64,000 nt of DNA. Origin: an uncultured Alphaproteobacteria bacterium. GTDB lineage: Bacteria; Pseudomonadota; Alphaproteobacteria; Rs-D84. The translations under genes and the position numbers were made by a program. The stretch spans positions 71,079 through 135,078 of the forward strand of contig CALXMQ010000001.1 of the NCBI GenBank assembly GCA_944389515.1, given 5' to 3'. Position 1 is the stretch's first letter, and every line of letters begins with the position of its first letter. Below, in pieces: positions 8,956-16,212 of this stretch. Below the pieces are notes generated by a model, which was not told the DNA's origin, did no database searches, and saw only the letters and a program-made list of their open reading frames with translations.

Positions 8956-8961
8956 TATAAT
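8956..8961 (+). promoter_or_regulatory. -10 element upstream of the 8976 gene
   Basis: A TATAAT, preceded by TG two bases upstream, lies 14 nt before the start codon. Transcription would begin only a few bases before the GAGAG ribosome site. Confidence 0.4.
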
Positions 8962-8975
8962 TCATCCCAAGAGAG

Positions 8976-9782
8976 ATGAAAAAATTTTTACTGTTTTTTA
9001 TCGGTGGTGTATTCTGTCTGGCCAATGGCGGGGCAGGTGCGGTGACTATCAATAAAGCGGCGCCCGTCGCGGCGGTTGAATCGTCGGCATCGTCAACAGC
9101 AACCAGTTTGGTTCCAACAGTGTTGGGAATTATTAGTAATGTACAACAGTTGAGTGCACGGCAAAAACAACTGACGGCGGAATGTGTCCCCAGTTCCCAA
9201 GAAATAACATTTGTAAATAATATTGTTAAAGAGTGGGCAAAAACCGGCGCAATGAGTGCAGATGAAGTGCAAACAAGATTGGGGCGGCAACGTTGTGATA
9301 CACCAACAGGTGGGTACAGCAGTTCGGTGGAAATTGCCGCTGGGACAGATATGGATGAAATGATTTGTTATGATTATTTCGCTGGTGATGGAAATACAGG
9401 CATGGTATGGGAAAATTTCCCAATGGTCGGTGTGGCAACGTATTGTTCTGATGGTTCGCCGGCGTCAATGTGTTCTGATAAAAACAGGGTTACAGTTTCT
9501 AATATATATGATGTTTTTAATTTGGTCGATTTTACAGAGGCGGATTATTCTGCGTCTGAATTGACAATGGCGGCAAAATTGATGTCTAAGATTGAATCTT
9601 GTTCTTATTCCAGACTAAGTGCGAAAAAACGCGAAATGTGGGGCGAATTTTTAACGGATACAATAAATTCATTGGGTGAACCAACAAATACGGGTGCAAT
9701 TATGCAATCTGTGGGCAGTTTAACCAGTGGTGGCGGTTTGGGAACTATTGGTTCGTTGGCTGCACAATTTATAGGCGGATAA
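8976..9782 (+). CDS. Exported protein, unknown function
   Basis: 268 residues with a Sec signal peptide (MKKFLLFFIGGVFCLANGGAGA, cleavage near 22). The mature part has a Thr/Ser-rich start, seven or eight Cys (ECVPSS, RCDTPTGG, ICYDYFAG, YCSDGSPASMCSD, SCSYSRL) and a Gly/Ser-rich hydrophobic tail. It is divergent from lptC. No family is recognised. It precedes the OmpA-family lipoprotein by about 75 bp, but that gene has its own promoter. Confidence 0.75.
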   Translation: MKKFLLFFIGGVFCLANGGAGAVTINKAAPVAAVESSASSTATSLVPTVLGIISNVQQLSARQKQLTAECVPSSQEITFVNNIVKEWAKTGAMSADEVQTRLGRQRCDTPTGGYSSSVEIAAGTDMDEMICYDYFAGDGNTGMVWENFPMVGVATYCSDGSPASMCSDKNRVTVSNIYDVFNLVDFTEADYSASELTMAAKLMSKIESCSYSRLSAKKREMWGEFLTDTINSLGEPTNTGAIMQSVGSLTSGGGLGTIGSLAAQFIGG

Positions 9783-9801
9783 AATACGGGGACTTTTTCG
9801 C

Positions 9802-9830
9802 TTTACTCATATGGTAAAAAATCGTATAAT
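9802..9830 (+). promoter_or_regulatory. Promoter of the OmpA-family lipoprotein gene
   Basis: TTTACT at 9802-9807, a 17-nt spacer and TATAAT at 9825-9830. Confidence 0.5.
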
Positions 9831-9857
9831 GTAATGGATTATAAAAAGGGATTTTTT

Positions 9858-11432
9858 ATGAAAAATAAATCTTTACCGTCCATGTTTGTTATTAGTCGTG
9901 TATTGGCGTTGGCGTCTGTGGTCGCGTTGGCGGCATGCGCAGGCAGTGGTAATAACGATGAATATGCCACCGCTGCAACACCGACGGTTGATTATGTGGA
10001 AAGTTTGGATGTTTATTCTGCACCACACCAAGATTCCTTTTTGAATCAGTTGGCGATGAATTATCGTTCTTATGCGATTTATAATGCGCGTACCAGTGGA
10101 TATCCAGATATGGGTGAATATTTTGCACAAAAGGCTGTGGCCGCATTCAGTGGTGAATTGCCGTTCCCAGAAACACTGGAAAATTGGCCAGTCGCAGGTG
10201 AACAAGAATCTTTTGAATTGTATACTGCATATAACGAATTGTTAGACCAGTTGAAAAATGATGCCAGTATGACAAATCCAGAATTAGCAGCCGAAGCCCA
10301 GGCAAAATATGATTGCTGGGTGTCTGCGGCCGCCAGTGGCCAGGTGGGAACCGCAAATGAATGTCGTGACAGATATTATAAAACAATGACGGCATTGCGT
10401 GATTGTGCCGGTGGTAAAATTGTTAAAACCAGTGTAACCGAAACGACACAAACAACGGTTACAACCAATGGTGACACAATGGTTGCTGTTGAACGCAGTT
10501 CTGGTACATCGGCGCCACAGCAAAAATATTATCCGGATACACGTAATATGTCTGCGATGAACGGTACAGGCAAGGCACGCGAAGGTGTTATTATTGTAAA
10601 TAATGTCAACGTGCCAGAACATTTGATAAATCCGGTACCTGTTCAGCCGATGGTATTTAATCAAAATATTTATGGTGGTGATAAAACCATCAGTGACAGC
10701 AATAATGTAAACGACAGCAGTGTTCGCGAATGTTCACATGATGGTGATGTAAATTGTGTGCCTGCGGATAATCAGGCTGCGCCTGTGGCAAATCAAGAAA
10801 TTCCACAAATCAGTGATGAATTGGTTACACGTGAAGAATTTATCAATATGATGATGGCAATGCGTGCGGAATTGGCGGCAATCAATGCGCGTCTGGATAA
10901 AATTCAGGCCACGCCATCCACAGAAAAAACATATGAAAAAACATTTATAAAGGTTCAGCAAATTCCATTGGAACCAAAACAACATGTTATGGAAGAAGTC
11001 TTTGAAATCATGTTCGATTTTGACAAGGCTACAATTAAACCAGAATACGAGGCTGTTATTAAACAGTTGGCCACAGCAACCCAAGATAGCAAGAATATCA
11101 AGGTTTCTGTTATCGGACATACGGATACAATGGGAACAAATGATTATAATTATGCATTGGGTGGGCGTCGTGCCGAAGCCGTTCAAAAAATGCTGATTAA
11201 ATATGGTATACCGGCCAGCCAGATTGTCGCTGTTTCTGCGGGTGAAGAAGATTTGGCGGTTCAAACGGGCGATGGTGTTGCAAATGCTGCAAATCGTCGT
11301 GTTCAGGTAATTAAAGAAGTACATTATACCGAAGAACCGGGCAAGCAAGTCCAAGTTCCGATTGCCGTGGTTGAAGAATATGTAACGCCTGAACAGGCCG
11401 GGGTATGTGGGATGTATGGTTGCGCCCAGTAA
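9858..11432 (+). CDS. OmpA-family peptidoglycan-binding lipoprotein
   Basis: 524 residues from the ATG at 9858, which has AAGGGA in front; the in-frame ATG at 9834 is closer to the promoter and lacks a site. The signal ends in a lipobox (VALAAC), so the protein should be outer-membrane anchored. A long middle region contains a Thr-rich segment and a short coiled coil (LVTREEFINMMMAMRAELAAINARLDKI). The C-terminal 120 residues form an OmpA domain (FDFDKATIKPEYEAVI, VIGHTDTMGTNDYNYALGGRRA, NRRVQV) with the diaminopimelate-binding Asp/Arg pattern. It probably tethers the outer membrane to the wall. Confidence 0.88.
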   Translation: MKNKSLPSMFVISRVLALASVVALAACAGSGNNDEYATAATPTVDYVESLDVYSAPHQDSFLNQLAMNYRSYAIYNARTSGYPDMGEYFAQKAVAAFSGELPFPETLENWPVAGEQESFELYTAYNELLDQLKNDASMTNPELAAEAQAKYDCWVSAAASGQVGTANECRDRYYKTMTALRDCAGGKIVKTSVTETTQTTVTTNGDTMVAVERSSGTSAPQQKYYPDTRNMSAMNGTGKAREGVIIVNNVNVPEHLINPVPVQPMVFNQNIYGGDKTISDSNNVNDSSVRECSHDGDVNCVPADNQAAPVANQEIPQISDELVTREEFINMMMAMRAELAAINARLDKIQATPSTEKTYEKTFIKVQQIPLEPKQHVMEEVFEIMFDFDKATIKPEYEAVIKQLATATQDSKNIKVSVIGHTDTMGTNDYNYALGGRRAEAVQKMLIKYGIPASQIVAVSAGEEDLAVQTGDGVANAANRRVQVIKEVHYTEEPGKQVQVPIAVVEEYVTPEQAGVCGMYGCAQ

Positions 11433-11460
11433 AAATTAAATTAGTTGATATATAAAATAC

Positions 11461-11489
11461 TTGACAAAAAACAAATATTAGTATATATT
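11461..11489 (+). promoter_or_regulatory. Strong sigma-70 promoter of a 47-codon gene
   Basis: A perfect TTGACA (11461-11466), an exact 17-nt spacer and TATATT (11484-11489): the best match to consensus in the window. Confidence 0.75.
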
Positions 11490-11527
11490 GACTTTCGTCA
11501 GAGAGATGTTGTAAAGAGGCATTGAAA

Positions 11528-11671
11528 ATGACAGATAATACAAATAAGTTTGGTAAAGGCGCCAAAAAGTTAGAATTGAAAAAAGGAACCGCACATATAT
11601 TTGATTTGGCGGCGGCATTGGGGGCGCGCGGTGTTGGTGTTGTTCATAATGCAGAACAAAATCAAAAATAA
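11528..11671 (+). CDS. Small conserved-looking protein of 47 residues
   Basis: Starts MTDNTNKFGKGAKKLELKKG and continues through an alanine/glycine-rich hydrophobic stretch (FDLAAALGARGVGVVHN) to a Gln/Asn/Lys tail. No signal peptide. Real-gene evidence is its setting: a near-consensus promoter at 11461, a 38-nt leader, and a very strong terminator right after the stop. It may be a small DNA- or RNA-binding or membrane-touching protein; nothing in it identifies a family. Confidence 0.55.
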   Translation: MTDNTNKFGKGAKKLELKKGTAHIFDLAAALGARGVGVVHNAEQNQK

Positions 11672-11688
11672 AATTATAAAAACGTTTG

Positions 11689-11723
11689 AATTCCGGGGGA
11701 TTGATTGTCCCCCGGAATTTTTT
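11689..11723 (+). terminator. Strong intrinsic terminator
   Basis: AATTCCGGGGGA and TCCCCCGGAATT form a 12-bp stem followed by TTTTT. Confidence 0.9.
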
Positions 11724-11735
11724 ATTGTTACGCCG

Positions 11736-11764
11736 TAATGCCCCGGGCGTAAGCCCCAGGAATT
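11736..11764. repeat. REP-like palindrome, copy 1
   Basis: TAATGCCCC, GGGCGTAAGCCC, then CAGGAATT: an imperfect palindrome around GGGCgtaaGCCC. Similar 28-29 nt palindromes occur at 12076 and 21316. The first two flank a TnpA relic. Confidence 0.4.
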
Positions 11765-11780
11765 CAGACAACCCAAATCC

Positions 11781-11900
11781 AGTACTAAACAATAATAACA
11801 ATGCTGTTATTATTCGCACTGCTTGGTTATATTCACCAAACGGGAACAATTTTGTAAAAACAATGTTACGATTGGGCGCGGAACGTGAATCAATAAATGT
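11781..11900 (+). pseudogene. 120-bp exact copy of an internal piece of rfbD
   Basis: These 120 bases are identical, with no mismatch, to the reverse complement of 48194-48313 inside rfbD. The copy encodes the rfbD stretch from VLNNNNNAV to ERESINV and has no start or any other part of the gene. The lack of any difference means a recent duplication or conversion. It lies between a REP-like palindrome and a TnpA relic. Confidence 0.9.
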
Positions 11901-11935
11901 TTTGTTCTAAGATAAATGTACGCATTTTTTGAAAA

Positions 11936-12060
11936 AACATATTTTAGACACGACTGTATTTGGGCTGATGGATATTTTGTATCAACGGCAGTGATAGATG
12001 AAATGATAATCAAAAAAATATATTGAACAACAGGGGCAAAAAGATTTTGGACGACAGAAC
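11936..12060 (+). mobile_element. Relic of an IS200/RAYT-type (Y1) transposase C-terminus
   Basis: In frame from 11936 the translation contains IWADGYFVSTAVIDEMIIKK, which resembles the conserved IS200-family TnpA block (WAEGYYVST...I..YI..Q) that carries the helix with the catalytic Tyr. One frameshift near 12026 is needed to continue as KYIEQQGQKDFG. Only the last 40 or so codons remain, so it is inactive. Palindromes at 11736 and 12076 could be its ends or associated REP sequences. Confidence 0.55.
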
Positions 12061-12075
12061 GTCGTGTGGCAGCCA

Positions 12076-12103
12076 ATACCCCATGCGTAAGCCACATGTA
12101 TTA
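12076..12103. repeat. REP-like palindrome, copy 2
   Basis: AATACCCCATG, CGTAAGCC, ACATGTATT, just after the TnpA relic. It aligns with the copy at 21316 at both ends and in the centre. Confidence 0.4.
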
Positions 12104-12375
12104 TTTATTTTGTGGACATAATATATCGTGAATTTTTGTATATGAAAAATTTTTTCTGGTTGATATGCCAATGAAATTTTTGGGATTGGTGCATTTGTGT
12201 TTTTTTTGTATATAATTTTTTGGATTTTCACCGGGGGGTACGGATAATAATTTATATGGTATTGGGGTAATCGCAATCAGTACAATTATTAAAATGCCAT
12301 ATTTGCTGAACATTGGTTTTATTGCTGTTTCAATCAATTCTGGATTTGTATCAGCTTGTTCTGTTTTTAACCCTT
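12101..12375 (-). pseudogene. Relic of a VTT-domain (YqaA/DedA-like) membrane protein
   Basis: The minus-strand frame reads KYGILIIVLIAITPIPYKLL followed by SVPPG, matching the re-entrant loop signature of VTT/SNARE-associated membrane proteins (usually xTPIPYKxxTIxxG). The preceding ELIETAIKPMFS fits the helix before it. No N-terminal membrane part is present and the frame after the motif is not family-like (IQKKHKCTNPKNF), so this is a decayed fragment. Confidence 0.4.
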
Positions 12376-12433
12376 GCATTATATCGTATGGCGCGCTAAC
12401 ATAAAAAATGTCAGTGGGTGTTCCACTGATGGG
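12364..12433 (+). repeat. 70-bp repeat upstream of leader RNA copy A
   Basis: 68 of 70 bases match 13512-13581. It contains TTGCAT and TAACAT 17 nt apart, which could be a conserved weak promoter, and a hairpin AGTGG gtgtt CCACT whose only change in the other copy keeps a G-T pair. Both copies lie upstream of the same structured leader, so it is probably the first part of that leader or its promoter. Confidence 0.65.
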
Positions 12434-12476
12434 CTTAAGAACCCTTTGATCGCGTCTGTAAGGACGTAAAACAAGT

Positions 12477-12583
12477 CCAACCTGTTGTATGGTTGGAGTG
12501 TGGTGAATATATTGAATAAGCCACGCAATTCGATCAATTGTTCTTAAACTCCAACCACCTGAATATTCCGGTGGTTTTCTTTT
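12477..12583 (+). ncRNA. Structured leader RNA type 1, copy A
   Basis: Strand a CCAACC (12477), strand b GGTTGGAG (12491-12498), hairpin P2 GTGG/CCAC with loop TGAATATATTGAATAAG (12500-12524), hairpin P3 AATT cgatc AATT (12527-12539), the joining segment GTTCTTAAA, strand c CTCCAACC (12549-12556), then a terminator hairpin ACCACC/GGTGGT with a T-rich tail (12554-12582). Strand b can pair with a or c, and c shares ACC with the terminator arm. The gene at 12615 follows by 32 nt. Covariation with copies B and C supports the fold. Confidence 0.75.
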
Positions 12584-12614
12584 ATTCAAAAACAAAAGAA
12601 AAGGAGATAAGAAT

Positions 12615-13076
12615 ATGAAAAAATATTTAATAATCGCCGGTGTCACAATCGGGGGGATGGCAGCAATTCCGGCATATGCAGTCACAAAATGTGTGCCGTT
12701 GGGTGGTGAAATAAAATATGGGGCATGTGAAAATCATACCATGATTAGTTTTGGCACAGCAGGCAGCGCAGATTGGTCTGCAACATGCGAGATAGGAACA
12801 GAAACAGTTGATTTATCAGGCGTTGCTGTGTGTGCCCAAGATAAGGGTGGCTTAAACGGTACGGCGCTGGACACGATTAGTGTATCTACAACAGAAACAG
12901 ATAACAAATATTGTTGGTGCAAAATGACAAGTCCGGCGGTGTCACAATGGATCAATGTTGCGTATGGATCTACGTTGAGTAGTACTGGGTGTACACGTGG
13001 CTGTGCCGTAAATTGTGCTGATTTTTTGACCAATTCATCTGTATATACAGCAATGTTTTCAAACCTTTCTGATTGA
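12615..13076 (+). CDS. Exported cysteine-rich protein, WCWCKM family (cassette 1, first gene)
   Basis: 153 residues. A strong AAGGAG site precedes the ATG, then a signal peptide (MKKYLIIAGVTIGG...IPAYA). The mature part begins VTKCV, has WSATCEIGTETVDLSGVAVC, the hallmark YCWCKMTSPAVSQW, then CTRGCAVNCADFL and an MFSNLSD end. Paralogues with the same order lie at 13792, 26413, 54862 and as the C-terminal half of 26967. Conserved Cys suggest disulfides in the periplasm or outside. The function is unknown. It overlaps the region of the next gene's ribosome site, so the two are co-transcribed. Confidence 0.82.
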   Translation: MKKYLIIAGVTIGGMAAIPAYAVTKCVPLGGEIKYGACENHTMISFGTAGSADWSATCEIGTETVDLSGVAVCAQDKGGLNGTALDTISVSTTETDNKYCWCKMTSPAVSQWINVAYGSTLSSTGCTRGCAVNCADFLTNSSVYTAMFSNLSD

Positions 13077-13087
13077 TGGAGATTATA

Positions 13088-13459
13088 ATGAAAAGAATAT
13101 TGATTTTGTTTACGTTATGTTTTCCTGGGGTGGCGATGGCGTTGGATAGTGGCGTTGTTGTTGTACCACCGATACAAATAATGAAAACACCGTCTACATC
13201 TTGTCCGGATAATTATATCGCAATAGAAGAAGAATATATGACAATATCAAATGGGACTGTATGTTCGACAGGATATGTGTCCGCCGGGGTGGCGGTAAGT
13301 TGTCTGATTAGTGACCCAGGTGGTTCATGCATAATGTATGCGCCGGCAAATGTTACGTATACTGATAAAACAGGTTCGTATGTGTATACCGAGGCATGTC
13401 CAATGACGGATTCGGGTCTGGTTGTTGTTCCAGGTCGTCCCGTGCGGCCAATAGAATAG
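13088..13459 (+). CDS. Exported CIMYAP-family protein (cassette 1, second gene)
   Basis: 123 residues from the ATG at 13088 with GGAG 7 nt upstream; in-frame TTG and ATG codons at 13073-13076 lack a proper signal. The signal peptide ends FPGVAMA. The mature part reads STSCPDNYIAIEEEYMTI, CSTGYVSAGVAVSC, GGSCIMYAPANVTYTDKTG, SYVYTEACPM. The partner families at 14284 and 55323 share the SCP..Y.AI start and the C..YAP...GSYV.TE.C end. It is always paired with a WCWCKM protein, so the two may act together. The function is unknown. Confidence 0.8.
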   Translation: MKRILILFTLCFPGVAMALDSGVVVVPPIQIMKTPSTSCPDNYIAIEEEYMTISNGTVCSTGYVSAGVAVSCLISDPGGSCIMYAPANVTYTDKTGSYVYTEACPMTDSGLVVVPGRPVRPIE

Positions 13460-13492
13460 TTTTTATGTATTTATTGTTTTGTGTTGATTATA

Positions 13493-13517
13493 AAATCCCC
13501 CTATGTGGGGATTTTTA
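13493..13517 (+). terminator. Intrinsic terminator of cassette 1
   Basis: AAATCCCCC TAT GTGGGGATTTTT immediately upstream of the second 70-bp repeat. Confidence 0.85.
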
Positions 13518-13581
13518 ACCCTTGCATTATATTGTATGGCGCGCTAACATAAAAAATGTCGGTGGGTGTTCCACTGATGGG
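13512..13581 (+). repeat. 70-bp repeat upstream of leader RNA copy B
   Basis: 68/70 identical to 12364-12433. Beyond the repeat both copies continue into GGG...ACCC and GCGTC... hairpins that keep pairing while the sequence changes, before the three-stem core. Copy B has an expanded GCGTCG/CGACGG-type arm (13602-13650). Confidence 0.65.
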
Positions 13582-13659
13582 GTGTCGAAACCCTGATACC
13601 AGCGTCGTTATAAGATATGGCGCATAAATGCGCTGTTTTTGTTGCGACGGTAAATAAAA

Positions 13660-13764
13660 CTCCTGATTTATTTGGTCAGGAGGGTCACGAATATCAAATA
13701 AGTGACACAATTCTGGTAATTGTTTCGAACCTCCTGACCACCAAAGAATTTGGTGGTTTCTTTT
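13660..13764 (+). ncRNA. Structured leader RNA type 1, copy B
   Basis: Strand a CTCCTGA (13660-13666), b GGTCAGGAGG (13674-13683), P2 GTCAC/GTGAC around GAATATCAAATAA (13684-13706), P3 AATT ctggt AATT (13709-13721), joining GTTTCGAA, c CCTCCTGACC (13730-13739), terminator GACCACC/GGTGGT plus TTTCTTTT (13736-13764). Relative to copy A the outer stem changes from GGTTGGAG to GGTCAGGAGG with matching changes in both a and c. The P2 stem also changes on both sides while its loop is kept. Confidence 0.78.
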
Positions 13765-13791
13765 AACCAAGAAATAAACAGGAGTTTTGAT

Positions 13792-14268
13792 ATGAGAAAA
13801 CATTTAATAATCGCCGGTATAATTTGTTCTGTGACAATGCCATCGGCATATGCAATATCTGTGACGCCAGTTGGGGGGACTGGGGTTACAAAGTGTGTGA
13901 AATTAAATACATCAACCAGTTGTACTTCACTAAGTACGAATAATAATAGCAGTAATTGGAAGGCAACGTGCAAAACTGGGACAACGGCTGTTCCTGTCCA
14001 GGGTGTTGCGGTTTGCGCCAGTACCAGTGCTGCACAATTTTCAACGCAAACAGAATTGACTGTGTCCAATACAGATTCACAAAATAAACAATGTTGGTGC
14101 AAAATGACAAGTCCGGCGGTGTCAGATTGGGTTAAACCAGGTGGTCCTAATGGATTTACAACTGCATTAGATTGTCGGTATGCGTGTTCTAACTCTTGTG
14201 CAGGTGCGATAGAGAATTCATCCGGTGATAAATTTATTATCGCAATGTTTGGAACGTTGTCGGATTAA
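13792..14268 (+). CDS. Exported cysteine-rich protein, WCWCKM family (cassette 2, first gene)
   Basis: 158 residues from the ATG at 13792, which follows a CAGGAG site; the longer frame from 13750 runs through the leader RNA and is not expected to be translated. The signal peptide is MRKHLIIAGIICSVTMPSAYA. The mature protein contains VTKCVKLNTSTSC, WKATCKTGTTAVPVQGVAVC, the core QCWCKMTSPAVSDW, then CRYACSNSCAGAIE. It shares about half its residues with the 12615 protein across the core. It probably folds with three or four disulfides. The role is unknown. Confidence 0.82.
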   Translation: MRKHLIIAGIICSVTMPSAYAISVTPVGGTGVTKCVKLNTSTSCTSLSTNNNSSNWKATCKTGTTAVPVQGVAVCASTSAAQFSTQTELTVSNTDSQNKQCWCKMTSPAVSDWVKPGGPNGFTTALDCRYACSNSCAGAIENSSGDKFIIAMFGTLSD

Positions 14269-14283
14269 AAAAGGGGGGCGCAG

Positions 14284-14586
14284 ATGAAAAAATGTATATT
14301 TTTTATTTGCTTTTTAATGCCAATCGGTGCATTTGCGTCGACATTGTCAACGTCATGTCCGTCGGGGTATGTTGCAATCAAGGAAGCATATTTGTCCATT
14401 ACATCGGGGGATTGTCCGTCAGGCAGCACAGCAGCAGGTGAAACAGATTCTTGTTTGCTGGCATCCCCAGGTGGGTCGTGTATAATGTATGCACCGGTAA
14501 ATGTTACGTATACTGATGACACAGGTTCATATGTTTTTACAGAACCATGTCCGATGACCGATATAGGGGTTGTCCCAGTTCAATAA
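14284..14586 (+). CDS. Exported CIMYAP-family protein (cassette 2, second gene)
   Basis: 100 residues: signal MKKCIFFICFLMPIGAFA, then STLSTSCPSGYVAIKEAYLSI, CPSGSTAAGETDSCLL, GGSCIMYAPVNVTYTDDTG, SYVFTEPCPM. It is closely similar to the 13088 protein, so cassettes 1 and 2 are tandem duplicates that include the leader RNA. It lies 15 nt after its partner gene, with a G-rich ribosome site. Confidence 0.8.
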   Translation: MKKCIFFICFLMPIGAFASTLSTSCPSGYVAIKEAYLSITSGDCPSGSTAAGETDSCLLASPGGSCIMYAPVNVTYTDDTGSYVFTEPCPMTDIGVVPVQ

Positions 14587-14612
14587 AAATCCCCCATGTG
14601 GGGGATTTTTAT
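14587..14612. terminator. Bidirectional intrinsic terminator
   Basis: AAAAATCCCCC ATGT GGGGGATTTTT serves cassette 2 and the minus-strand relic that ends at 14609. Confidence 0.88.
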
Positions 14613-14823
14613 TTTTTGGCAGACCAAAATAACGACCACAACCATCCAATACCAGTCCAACCGAAAATCCAACTGGCCAGACGAACAAGAATCATATCTT
14701 GTTTGTTTTTGCCGGTTTGGCGTGCCAGCCATGCCGGCGTCAAAATGATTGTAAAAACAATCATGATGGCGACAGCGTATTTAATGACTAAATGACTAAT
14801 AAAATATCAGTTGGTGTAATCAT
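14609..14823 (-). pseudogene. Frameshifted small membrane protein, superinfection-immunity-like
   Basis: From the ATG at 14823 the frame reads MITPTDILLVI and then stops. Directly there the 8-bp unit TAGTCATT occurs twice in tandem. Removing one unit restores a 68-codon frame that continues KYAVAIMIVFTIILTPAW, then LARQTGKNKQDMILVRLASW and IFGWTGIGWLWSLFWSAKK. The two membrane helices and the R..N...I...N-like spacing with GWTxIGWxxxLxW resemble the superinfection-immunity domain (PF14373), a tentative match. A shorter product from the internal ATG could still be made. It could be a slip-strand switch or simple decay. Confidence 0.5.
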
Positions 14824-14835
14824 TATTTATGTTCT

Positions 14836-16116
<1,281 letters not shown>

Positions 16117-16212
16117 CTAAAAATATAATTATTTTATGCACTTCCGTCTTGTGTTAAATGACGAATTGTGTAATAATATAATCATAAAATTGGTTGGAAA
16201 GAAACAGAAAAT

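Noticed and set aside
13501-13803. 100-codon minus-strand frame through leader copy B
   Set aside because: It runs through the structured leader and the 70-bp repeat; the homologous frame at copy A continues differently, so conservation is at RNA level.
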